Source: Bacteroidales bacterium (GTDB taxonomy: Bacteria; Bacteroidota; Bacteroidia; Bacteroidales; VadinHA17). From it: a stretch of 64,000 nucleotides of DNA. A program made the translations under genes and the position numbers. Positions 18,990 through 28,311 of the stretch are shown piece after piece. The stretch lies in NCBI GenBank assembly GCA_003142255.1, contig PLLO01000007.1, positions 1 to 64,000 on the forward strand, given 5' to 3'. Below the pieces are notes generated by a model. It was given only the letters and a program-made list of their open reading frames with translations, was not told where the DNA came from and searched no databases. Within the stretch, counting starts at the first letter, position 1; the number at the start of each line of letters is the position of its first letter.

Positions 18990-20273
18990 TACATGGGCCT
19001 TCTTATAAAGAATATTAAAGGGCTGATTCAGGTTGAAGGTGATCCGAAGCTGAGGGTGTGCGGGAAAGAGATGTCTTTAATCGACACTGTTTCAGATGCT
19101 TATTTATATATTGAAGAAGATCTCATTTCTGATTTCGGACCAATGAGGTTTCTTGACGGTAATCCGGGAAAGATAGATCTGTCAGGAGATATTGTAATTG
19201 ATGCCTCGGGCAAATTTGTTTTTCCATCTTTCTGCGACTCACATACCCATCTTGTTTATGCAGGAAGCCGCGAAGGTGAATTTACTGATAAGATCAGGGG
19301 GCTTTCTTATGAGGAGATAGCCAGGCGAGGCGGCGGAATTTTGAATTCTGCCATGAAGCTGAACGAGACATCTGAAGATGAATTGTTCAAACAATCAATG
19401 GTCCGTATAAATGAGATTATCAGTCAGGGCACCGGCGCAGTTGAAATAAAAAGTGGTTACGGACTCTCTCCGGAATCGGAGTTGAAAATGCTCAGAGTTA
19501 TAAGGAGGATCAGGGAGAACGCTCCCCTGGAAGTAAAAGCTACTTTTCTGGGCGCCCATGCAGTCCCGCATGAATACGACGGAAGAAGGCAGGAGTATGT
19601 AGACCTGGTTATAAATGAAATGATCCCTGTTGTTGCATCTGAGCAGCTTGCAGATTATATTGATGTTTTTTGTGATGAAGGCTTTTTCACTGCAGAAGAT
19701 ACTGAAAGGATTCTTATGGCAGGACTTAAGTACGGATTAACGGCAAAGATACATGCCAACGAGCTTTCCTTTTCAGGAGGTGTACAGGCAGCGGTTAAAT
19801 ACAATGCTCTGTCGGTTGACCATCTTGAACGATTGGGAGATGATGAGATTGAAGCACTTAAAGGTTCCGGAACTATGCCGACGCTTCTCCCTGGTTCAGC
19901 ATTATTCCTCGGACTGCCTGATGCTCCTGCAAGAAAAATGATCGATGCAGGCCTGCCGCTGGCACTGGCATCCGATTATAATCCAGGATCATCGCCTTCA
20001 GGCAATATGAAGCTTGTAATGTCTTTGGGATGCATTAAGCTGAAGATGCTGCCTGAGGAGGTATTAAATGCAGTCACGATAAATTCGGCTTATGCCATGG
20101 GATTATCCGAAACCTATGGATCAATTGCACGTGGAAAAGTGGCTAATGTATTTATAACAAAGGAGATGCCGTCATATGAGTTCCTGCCTTATGCTTTTGG
20201 CAGCGACCTGATTGAGACAGTAATATTAAAAGGTAAAGTATTTAACCCCCCAACCCCCCTGAAGGGGGGCTAA
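18990..20273 (+). CDS. hutI: Imidazolonepropionase
   Basis: FVFPSFCDSHTHLVYAGSREGEF, KSGYGLSPESELKML, ASDYNPGSSPSGNM; start adjusted to MGLLIKNIKG. Confidence 0.92.
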   Translation, partial: YMGLLIKNIKGLIQVEGDPKLRVCGKEMSLIDTVSDAYLYIEEDLISDFGPMRFLDGNPGKIDLSGDIVIDASGKFVFPSFCDSHTHLVYAGSREGEFTDKIRGLSYEEIARRGGGILNSAMKLNETSEDELFKQSMVRINEIISQGTGAVEIKSGYGLSPESELKMLRVIRRIRENAPLEVKATFLGAHAVPHEYDGRRQEYVDLVINEMIPVVASEQLADYIDVFCDEGFFTAEDTERILMAGLKYGLTAKIHANELSFSGGVQAAVKYNALSVDHLERLGDDEIEALKGSGTMPTLLPGSALFLGLPDAPARKMIDAGLPLALASDYNPGSSPSGNMKLVMSLGCIKLKMLPEEVLNAVTINSAYAMGLSETYGSIARGKVANVFITKEMPSYEFLPYAFGSDLIETVILKGKVFNPPTPLKGG

Positions 20274-20317
20274 ATTGGACCACTGAACCAACCCCCCTTT
20301 AGGGGGGCAGGGGGGCG
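20243..20317. repeat. C/G-rich intergenic repeat (CCCCCCAACCCCCCTGAAGGGGGGCTAAA...CCCCCCTTTAGGGGGG)
   Basis: Direct reading; same family as 40300-40368. Confidence 0.85.
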
Positions 20318-20341
20318 AGTATATGGAGAAACAAATTAATC

Positions 20342-22009
20342 ATGAATGAGAAGAGAATAATAGAATGCGTTCCGAATTTTAGTGAAGGAAGGGATATGTC
20401 TGTAATTAAGCAGATTACAGATGTTATTGAGTCGGTGGATGGAGTAAAGCTGCTTGATGTAGATCCCGGAAAAGATACCAACAGGACTGTGGTTACTTTT
20501 GTCGGTAACCCGGAGGCTGTTTCCGAGGCAGCCTTCAGGGCTGTGAAAAAAGCATCTGAGATCATTGACATGTCAAAGCATCATGGTGCCCACCCGCGAA
20601 TGGGTGCCACGGATGTGTGCCCATTTATACCGGTATCAGGAATTACAATGGAAGAGACGGTTAAATACGCCAGAAAAGTGGCTGAGCGCATCGGCAATGA
20701 ACTGAAGATACCTGTGTATTGCTACGAAAATGCAGCCTCTGAGGAGAAGAGAAGAAACCTTGCGAGCTGCAGGGCAGGGGAATATGAGGGACTCAGGAAG
20801 AAACTTGAGGACCCCGCATGGAAGCCTGATTTTGGTCCGGCTGCTTTCAATAAATTTTCAGGGGCAACGGCGGTTGGAGCCCGCGATTTCCTGGTCGCCT
20901 TCAACGTAAATCTGAATACCACCTCAACCCGGCGGGCAAATGCAATTGCGTTCGACGTCAGGGAAAAGGGCAGGATAGTCAAAAATAAGGAAGGCAAGGA
21001 AATAAGTGTACCGGGTACACTTAAAAGCGTTAAGGCAATAGGATGGTATATTGAAGAGTATGGGATCGCGCAGATTTCAATGAACCTGACCAATATTTCC
21101 GTTACACCGGTTCATATAGCTTTCGACGAGGTTTGCCGTAAAGCCGATGCCCGTGGCGTAAGAGTCACCGGTTCGGAGCTGGTTGGACTTATCCCTTTCA
21201 AGGCAATTCTTGATGCCGGAAAGTACTTCCTTGAAAAACAGAACAGATCGGCCGGAGTGTCAGATTCCGAGCTTATTAAAATTGCTGTTAAATCGATGGG
21301 ATTAAATGATATTCATCCGTTCATTCCTGAAGAAAAAATAATTGAATTTGTTATGGCTGAAAAAGGGAAAAGAAAACTGATTGACATGAGCCTGAGATCA
21401 TTTATGGATGAGACTGCTTCTGAATCCCCGGCTCCCGGAGGCGGTTCAATCTCGGCCTACCTTGGAGCTCTTGGAGTCGCCCTGGGTACTATGGTTGCCA
21501 ACCTGTCGTCACATAAAAAAGGGTGGGACGACAGATGGAAGGAGTTCTCCGATTGGGCTGTAAGGGGTAAAGAGATTCAGAACAGGCTTCTTGACCTTGT
21601 GGATGAAGATACAGAAGCTTTCAACAGGATACTGGAAGCCTTCTCACTGCCGAAGAACAGTGAAGCAGAGAAAAAAGTCCGGCGCGATGCTGTTCAGTCC
21701 GCAACTAAGAATGCGACTATAGTTCCATTTGTGGTTATGGAAACGGCATTCAGAGGATTTGAACTCATCAGAGCAATGGTGGAGACCGGTAATCCGAATT
21801 CTGTAACTGATGCAGGAGTAGGAGCGCTTGCCCTGCATTCTTGTATAAAGGGTGCAGGTCTGAACGTAAAAGTGAATGCATCAGGTCTTGAAGATAAAAC
21901 CTTTGCAGCTGAAATAATCAGCAAAGCTCAGTTGTTGGAAAGTAAAGCTGTTGATGAGGAAGAAGCAATTATTAAAATGGTAAGATCCCGGATTAGTCAG
22001 AGATCATAA
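20342..22009 (+). CDS. ftcD: Glutamate formimidoyltransferase / formimidotetrahydrofolate cyclodeaminase fusion
   Basis: ECVPNFSEGRD...HHGAHPRMGATDVCPFIPV plus C-terminal cyclodeaminase 'ASESPAPGGGSISAYLGALGVALGTMVANLS'. Confidence 0.93.
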   Translation: MNEKRIIECVPNFSEGRDMSVIKQITDVIESVDGVKLLDVDPGKDTNRTVVTFVGNPEAVSEAAFRAVKKASEIIDMSKHHGAHPRMGATDVCPFIPVSGITMEETVKYARKVAERIGNELKIPVYCYENAASEEKRRNLASCRAGEYEGLRKKLEDPAWKPDFGPAAFNKFSGATAVGARDFLVAFNVNLNTTSTRRANAIAFDVREKGRIVKNKEGKEISVPGTLKSVKAIGWYIEEYGIAQISMNLTNISVTPVHIAFDEVCRKADARGVRVTGSELVGLIPFKAILDAGKYFLEKQNRSAGVSDSELIKIAVKSMGLNDIHPFIPEEKIIEFVMAEKGKRKLIDMSLRSFMDETASESPAPGGGSISAYLGALGVALGTMVANLSSHKKGWDDRWKEFSDWAVRGKEIQNRLLDLVDEDTEAFNRILEAFSLPKNSEAEKKVRRDAVQSATKNATIVPFVVMETAFRGFELIRAMVETGNPNSVTDAGVGALALHSCIKGAGLNVKVNASGLEDKTFAAEIISKAQLLESKAVDEEEAIIKMVRSRISQRS

Positions 22010-22201
22010 TTAGTCATTTTTAATTCTTAAAGTCAAAATTTGATCATGAGAACTGGTATTACAAAATATTAAGATTTCTTACAATATTAATTCTGGTTTC
22101 TAATAATTCAAGAGCAAGTTTTTAACAGTTAATGTTTTTTGTTACTAAAAATTATTATATTAGTAGTGAAGATTATTACCTATTAACCTAAATTTTTATC
22201 T

Positions 22202-25162
22202 ATGAAAAAAATCCTATTTCTTTTTTTACTGTTGCTCATAACAGGATCGCTTGTTATGGCACAGACAGTTGGGATTTCTGGTATTGTGACCAGTTCGGAT
22301 GATGGTCTTGCAATACCAGGTGTCTCTGTTATTGTCAAGGGAACTACCATTGGAACCAATACTAATGCTGACGGTAAATATTCTATTACAGTTACCGGTA
22401 ACCAGACATTAGTATTTAGTTTCGTTGGTATGAGGAGCCAGGAGATTCCTACGAATGGTAGAACAACTATCGATGTCATTCTGGCAAGTGACCTGATGAA
22501 TCTTGATGAAGTTGTGGTTGTTGGTTATGGTACAGCAAAAAAGGTTGGAACAGTTGTTGGATCATTTACACAGGTTTCTGCTGCCAAAATTGCTGAAAAA
22601 CCTACCGCAAACATAATTGATGCACTTCAGGGAAAAGTTGCCGGTCTTCAGGTTTATTCTTCATCAGGTGAACCTTCCCAGCTATCCTCTATCAGATTGC
22701 ATGGAGTTGGTTCCCTTGGAGCCAGTTCAACTCCATTGTATGTGCTTGACGGTACACCGATAGACCCGGGTACAATGCTGACACTTAACTCGAACGATTT
22801 TGAAAGTGTTACCATTTTAAAGGATGCTTCTGCAACCTCTATCTACGGTACCCGTGCTGCAAATGGTGTAATATACATTACAACAAAGCGCGGTACAACT
22901 GATACCAAAGCCCAGGTCAGAGTATCTTCCCAGTATGGTATTTCAAAGCTGGCTAATGAAGATTTCTTCAACAGCTTCATGAATACCAAGGAGTTAACTG
23001 ATTTCTGGGTTGCCACTGGTTATCGGACCCAGGCTCAGGTTGATGCAACACTGCTGGCATATCCATTCGATACTAAATGGTATCATACTTACTACAAAAA
23101 TTCTGCTGCTACTTATCAGACAGATCTTTCAATAGCCGGTGGTGGAGGAAAAACAACTTATTTCATATCTGGTTCTTACTTCTACGCAGATGGCCTTGCA
23201 CAGCGTTCGGCTTACGACCGATATTCTGTAAGGTCCAATATTAATACAAAAGCCAATGACTGGTTAAGTGTTGGACTGAATCTTTCAGCCAGTTCCGACA
23301 GCAGGCAGACAAACCAGTACGGAACAAACAGTACAAACCGCGGCCTTTCCATGTTGAGGCAGCCCTTCTATTCCCCGGTTGATACCAACGGAGTGGAATA
23401 TCCTGATTTGATACCTGGTATGAACGCTTATAATCCCAAGTATCTTGCAGCAAAAATGCCTTCAGTTACCAAAAATGCCCAGATAGACGGTATGGTCTAC
23501 CTTCAGATTAATCCGATAAAAGGATTAACAATCAGGACCCAGGCTGGAATGGATGCTTACGATCAGAGAAACAGCGCCAAACAGTACCCTTCCTATAAGG
23601 CGTCACTGAATAACGGTAATGCTACTGAATGGTTCTATCGTAATGTTACACTTACTGCTACTAATACGGCTGAATACAAATTTGATATAGGTACCCGCCA
23701 TAGTCTGACCTTTTTGGCAGGTCAGGAAGGAATAAAAAATACATATACCAGTTTTATGGCTTATGTCGGAGGTCTGACTGATGACCGTTTAATGTTGCTG
23801 GGAACCGGTACTTCTGCAACCAGGAACGTAAGCTCAAGCAAGTCTGAATATGCATTTCTTTCTTATTTCGGGCGTATTGATTATTCCCTGGATAATAAGT
23901 ACTTCTGGGATTTCTCAATCCGCAGGGATGGTTCGTCACGGTTTGGTGTTAAAAACCGTGATGCAAATTTCTATGCCACAGGGTTAATGTGGAATGCAAA
24001 AAAGGAATCATTCCTGGAAAATATTGATATTATTTCTTCTCTTAATGTTAAGGCAAGCATTGGTACAAGCGGTAACTCAGAAATAGCCAACTATGCAAAC
24101 CTTGCAACAGTAGGAACAAATCTTTACAATGGAGGAAGCGGATGGAGCATTTCAACGCCCGGAAACCCGGAACTCAGCTGGGAACACCAGTTCCAGACCA
24201 CCGTCGGAGTTAAGTTTGCATTGATGCATGACTTGTACCGGTTTAACATTGAGTATTATAACCGTGTTACAAATAATATGCTTGTTGATGTTCCTTACCC
24301 GTATACCTCAGGATTCGGTACAGTAACTTCAAATGTCGGTTCGTTAAAGAATGTCGGGTTTGACATCACAATCGACTTCGATATTATAAGACAGAAAGAC
24401 TTCTATATTACACCGTATGTAAACCTTAACTTTAATAAAAACGAGGTTACAAAACTGTTTAACGGACTTGATTTCTGGAGTATTCCGAATACTGGTGTAT
24501 GCTGGATAGTTGGTCAGCCAGTATCTTTCTTCTATCCCTATTTTGCAGGGATCGACCCTGCTGACGGATTACCCCAGTGGTATGTCCCGGGAAAGGATCC
24601 GACAGTAATGAAAACTGACTCAATTACCAAAACATTTGCTTCACCCGGTCTCAACCAGTTTCTTGGGAAGCCACGTTACCCGCCATTTACAGGTGGTTTC
24701 GGTCTAAATGCAGGCTGGAAAGGACTTGCATTGCAGCTGGATTTCGCTTTTGCATACAAAAAATATCTGTTCAATAACGACCGATATTTCTTTGAGAATC
24801 CGACTTCCTTAGGTTTTGTAGGTTATAACCAATCGAAAAGAGTCCTCAACTACTGGAAACAACCTGGCGATATAACTGAATTTCCAAAGTACGGTTCAAT
24901 TCTCTGGACACAGTTTGATTCCCGCCTTATTGAGGATGCCAGCTTCATGCGTCTGAAGAATCTTACTCTTTCCTATACTTTGCCTGAATCAATTCTGAGG
25001 AAAACAAAGTTCTTCTCAGGTGCCAGGATATTTGTCACAGGTCGTAACCTTCTCACTTTCACGAAATACCTTGGTCCCGATCCTGAGATTGACTCAAACC
25101 TCACACTTGGTGCAAACCCGAATACCAAGCAGTATTCATTTGGCGCTGAAATATCATTTTAA
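22202..25162 (+). CDS. SusC/RagA-family TonB-linked outer membrane protein
   Basis: Carboxypeptidase-like N-domain, 'VVGYGTAKK', plug 'IVNGVIY..TKRG'-type motif (TSIYGTRAANGVIYITTKRG), C-terminal FGAEISF. Confidence 0.95.
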   Translation: MKKILFLFLLLLITGSLVMAQTVGISGIVTSSDDGLAIPGVSVIVKGTTIGTNTNADGKYSITVTGNQTLVFSFVGMRSQEIPTNGRTTIDVILASDLMNLDEVVVVGYGTAKKVGTVVGSFTQVSAAKIAEKPTANIIDALQGKVAGLQVYSSSGEPSQLSSIRLHGVGSLGASSTPLYVLDGTPIDPGTMLTLNSNDFESVTILKDASATSIYGTRAANGVIYITTKRGTTDTKAQVRVSSQYGISKLANEDFFNSFMNTKELTDFWVATGYRTQAQVDATLLAYPFDTKWYHTYYKNSAATYQTDLSIAGGGGKTTYFISGSYFYADGLAQRSAYDRYSVRSNINTKANDWLSVGLNLSASSDSRQTNQYGTNSTNRGLSMLRQPFYSPVDTNGVEYPDLIPGMNAYNPKYLAAKMPSVTKNAQIDGMVYLQINPIKGLTIRTQAGMDAYDQRNSAKQYPSYKASLNNGNATEWFYRNVTLTATNTAEYKFDIGTRHSLTFLAGQEGIKNTYTSFMAYVGGLTDDRLMLLGTGTSATRNVSSSKSEYAFLSYFGRIDYSLDNKYFWDFSIRRDGSSRFGVKNRDANFYATGLMWNAKKESFLENIDIISSLNVKASIGTSGNSEIANYANLATVGTNLYNGGSGWSISTPGNPELSWEHQFQTTVGVKFALMHDLYRFNIEYYNRVTNNMLVDVPYPYTSGFGTVTSNVGSLKNVGFDITIDFDIIRQKDFYITPYVNLNFNKNEVTKLFNGLDFWSIPNTGVCWIVGQPVSFFYPYFAGIDPADGLPQWYVPGKDPTVMKTDSITKTFASPGLNQFLGKPRYPPFTGGFGLNAGWKGLALQLDFAFAYKKYLFNNDRYFFENPTSLGFVGYNQSKRVLNYWKQPGDITEFPKYGSILWTQFDSRLIEDASFMRLKNLTLSYTLPESILRKTKFFSGARIFVTGRNLLTFTKYLGPDPEIDSNLTLGANPNTKQYSFGAEISF

Positions 25163-25185
25163 TAACCAGTTAACGTATACTAATT

Positions 25186-26697
25186 ATGAAAAACATAATA
25201 AAAATACTGTCATTGACTGCTGTCCTAGCTGTTGCATCTGTATCATGTGACCTTAACAGATATCCATATGATTCAATTGAGCAGTCAAAAGCCTTCATGA
25301 CAATTAAGGATGCAACTACCCTGAACAATGGATTATACGCTGGATTCAGGGGTGTAGTCTATGGACTTTATCAATTCTCAACAGATGTTCAGGCCGACCT
25401 GCTTAATGCAACCCTGGACTATGGTAACAGGAACGGTTTCCCTCACAAATGGACCCCATTCCTTGCGGATGATTATACTATCCGTGATACATGGAGATAT
25501 CAGTACAATGTTATCGCCAATGCGAACAACGTAATTAATAACTCTGGTAGAATTACTGTTACAAATCATGCTGATTCTTTAAGCTTGAAAAGGTATCTGG
25601 GTGATGCATATCTTATGCGCGCCTATTTATATCATCAGCTTATTCTGAGATTTGCTAAAGATTACGAACCAGCTTCCGCTGCTACTGATCCTGGAGTTCC
25701 GATTGTACTGACATTCGACCCGTCTTTGAAGCCTGCCCGTTCAACAGTTCAGAAGGTTTATGATCTGATTCTTGAAGACCTTGCAGGGGCAGATACGCTA
25801 CTTGCAGCTACAGCAGGTGCTAAAAACTCCACCAGGTTCACCAAAGATTGTGTCACTGCTCTTAAAGCAAGGGTATATCTCTGCATGCACAGATACACCG
25901 ATGCAGTTACTGCTGCCAATTCGCTGATAACCAGCGGTACATATCCACTTATTACCACTCTGGCCGATCTTCAGAATATGTGGGTTAATGATGGAAGTAC
26001 AACTGCAGGGGGCGCTGAAACTATATTCCAGCTGGCTGCAATTCAACCCAGCGAACTGGGCAATGCCAACAACATCTACCTTGGATTTAATCCGGCAAAC
26101 AATAAATATACCCCGGATTTCGTGCCGGAACAGTGGGTAATTAGTCAGTACGAAGTTGCCGATATTCGCAGAGCCACATACCTTGCACAGGAAGCCGTTA
26201 TCGTTCAGGGAGTGGATTACCCTAACCTCTGGTGTATTAATAAATATCCGGGTAACCCTATACTATTTATAGGAGCGTCTACCAATTATCAGCATAAGCC
26301 AAAGATTTTCAGGGTTGCTGAAATGTATCTGATCAGCGCAGAAGCTGCTGCTCAGGCCCCTGCCACGGAAGCAGCTGCATTGACTACCCTGAACCTTCTC
26401 AGGTCTGCACGCGGAGCATCAACCCTCGTCGGACTCACCGGGACAGCGCTGATGGATGCAATCAAAGCAGAAAGGATACGTGAATTACTTTGCGAGGGAA
26501 CACGTATTGATGACCTGAAAAGGTGGCATATGGGATTTGCACGATCAACACCCCAGAATGTTGGACTCCTTATTGTCGATCCGGATTTCACCGGCAAAGT
26601 GGTTGCAGCAGGAGATGATAAGTTTGTGTGGGGAATACCTGCAAATGATATGACAACCAACCCTAGCCTTGTTGGCCAGCAAAATCCTGGCTGGTAG
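25186..26697 (+). CDS. SusD/RagB-family nutrient-binding lipoprotein
   Basis: Lipobox ASVSCDLNRYP; LLRSARGASTLVG, ERIRELLCEGTRIDDLKRW. Confidence 0.93.
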   Translation: MKNIIKILSLTAVLAVASVSCDLNRYPYDSIEQSKAFMTIKDATTLNNGLYAGFRGVVYGLYQFSTDVQADLLNATLDYGNRNGFPHKWTPFLADDYTIRDTWRYQYNVIANANNVINNSGRITVTNHADSLSLKRYLGDAYLMRAYLYHQLILRFAKDYEPASAATDPGVPIVLTFDPSLKPARSTVQKVYDLILEDLAGADTLLAATAGAKNSTRFTKDCVTALKARVYLCMHRYTDAVTAANSLITSGTYPLITTLADLQNMWVNDGSTTAGGAETIFQLAAIQPSELGNANNIYLGFNPANNKYTPDFVPEQWVISQYEVADIRRATYLAQEAVIVQGVDYPNLWCINKYPGNPILFIGASTNYQHKPKIFRVAEMYLISAEAAAQAPATEAAALTTLNLLRSARGASTLVGLTGTALMDAIKAERIRELLCEGTRIDDLKRWHMGFARSTPQNVGLLIVDPDFTGKVVAAGDDKFVWGIPANDMTTNPSLVGQQNPGW

Positions 26698-26722
26698 AAA
26701 TGGATTGGAGTAACAATTAATG

Positions 26723-26750
26723 AAAGGCTGCCCGGAAGAGCAGCCTTTTT
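26723..26750 (+). terminator. Rho-independent terminator after susD homologue
   Basis: AAAGGCTGC-CCGGAAGA-GCAGCCTTT + T-run. Confidence 0.8.
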
Positions 26751-26767
26751 AATTTGTCCTGATGCCT

Positions 26768-27562
26768 TCAGGCAATTCTTCTTATTGTCCTGAGATGATG
26801 GGTATATTTGCCTGTCTCCTGCCGGAATATTCCCTGGTGGTCGATAGAATCGATCCTGACCCTTCCGGATGCATGAATTACCAGTCCCCGCGACAAGATC
26901 ATTCCAACATGCGATATCTTCCTGCAATCATCATCAAAGAAAACAAGATCCCCCGGTACTGTTTCATCGATAAAACTTATTTCTGTTCCGGATTCTGCCT
27001 GCTGCCAGCTGTTTCTCTTTATCTTGATTCCGTGGATCTTGAACACAAGCTGTGTCAGCCCTGAGCAATCTATACCTGAAGGAATACGTCCGCCCCATAT
27101 GTAGGGACTGTTAATGAATTTCATCGCAGTATCAGGGAGCGAATCGCTGGTGGTAATAAAGCTTTTGTTGAATTCCTTGCCTGCAGTAAAAACGTTATTT
27201 CCGGCAAAAAACGTCTTCTCTTCAAAATCAGGAGAATATATTTCACATCCCGGTTCAAGAACAAGTTTTGTCTTGTCGCTTTTATAGCAGAGAAGGTTTT
27301 TGTTCAGAACATGGCCACAGCTATCGCCCTGAACAATTGAGTGCTGAACATGATCTAAATCGATCCACCCATGGTAATTATCAAAATCAGTTTCAACTTT
27401 TATCCAATGACCTGACTGGTCAATAATAATATATTTTTCCCCGAAAAGAACCTGGCTCAGCATCTCCGATCTATGCGAGGGTCCTGATCTCAGGGGAACA
27501 AACACATTTTCACATATATATTTTTCCATCTTGCCTGATTGTTGCACTTCAAAATTAATCAA
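26768..27562 (-). CDS. NlpC/P60-family C40 peptidase with SH3-like domain
   Basis: 'GGRIPSGIDCSGLTQLVF', 'PGDLVFFDD..KISHVGMIL', 'VIHASG'. Confidence 0.88.
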   Translation of the reverse strand: MINFEVQQSGKMEKYICENVFVPLRSGPSHRSEMLSQVLFGEKYIIIDQSGHWIKVETDFDNYHGWIDLDHVQHSIVQGDSCGHVLNKNLLCYKSDKTKLVLEPGCEIYSPDFEEKTFFAGNNVFTAGKEFNKSFITTSDSLPDTAMKFINSPYIWGGRIPSGIDCSGLTQLVFKIHGIKIKRNSWQQAESGTEISFIDETVPGDLVFFDDDCRKISHVGMILSRGLVIHASGRVRIDSIDHQGIFRQETGKYTHHLRTIRRIA

Positions 27563-27654
27563 AAGTTTTGAACCGTTCTGAAATATGGCAAGGCTGTCTT
27601 TAAAAAGAGGCTGTTAAATATTTACCATGCAAGGATCGCTTATCCTGAAAGAGG

Positions 27655-28311
27655 CTAGCGCATATCGTTAATGTCAGCGTCCTTGTACTTTCCCTGGGGG
27701 AAAGTGAAAATTTCCTGGGCAGGCACTCCTTTTAAATCATAATCATTTACCAGCAGGGTAATAATGATGCCATCCCTTTTCTTGTACTCAAAGCTTTTCA
27801 GGACCAGGGATGGCTTTTCAATAACAAGTCTTACCCTGATTATATCATTTTTAATATCAACCGGATAAAGGTCGATCGTGTAAGAATCCTGCTTTTCTTC
27901 TACCAGCCGGCTTTTATATCCTTTCTTGTACATTGAAAAAATAAGGGATGGCTGGCTTTGGAATGAATTGTCTTTCTTGTTGGGTTTTGTTACAGTAACC
28001 TCTTGTTCGTCAGGCAGGTAACTCCATGAAGTCTCACCGTTGAACCATATAATATTATCAGGAAGCTCAAGCTTATAGCTGTCTTTGCAGAGAATAACAG
28101 AACCTGTAAGCGAGTCTTTAGTATTTTGCATCTGGTCGACAGTAACAAGCAGGAATTTCATCGATACTGAAGGCGCAGATGAAGCTGCAGATGAGAATTT
28201 ATCAAGGATCGTGACAGCCTTGGGATCATTCTGGCTTAACGCGTTAAATGTCAGAAGAATAGACATAAAAACAAAAAGTATAACCTTTTTCATCTCTCTT
28301 GTTTTATTCAA
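27655..28311 (-). CDS. LolA-like outer membrane lipoprotein carrier protein
   Basis: Signal peptide, 'LDKFSSAASSAPSVSMKF...GETSWSYLPDEQEVTVTKP'; adjacent to ftsK. Confidence 0.75.
   Translation of the reverse strand: MNKTREMKKVILFVFMSILLTFNALSQNDPKAVTILDKFSSAASSAPSVSMKFLLVTVDQMQNTKDSLTGSVILCKDSYKLELPDNIIWFNGETSWSYLPDEQEVTVTKPNKKDNSFQSQPSLIFSMYKKGYKSRLVEEKQDSYTIDLYPVDIKNDIIRVRLVIEKPSLVLKSFEYKKRDGIIITLLVNDYDLKGVPAQEIFTFPQGKYKDADINDMR

Noticed and set aside
26352-26927. 191-aa minus-strand ORF
   Set aside because: Antisense to the SusD end and out of frame over the NlpC/P60 gene; mirrors codon bias of real genes.
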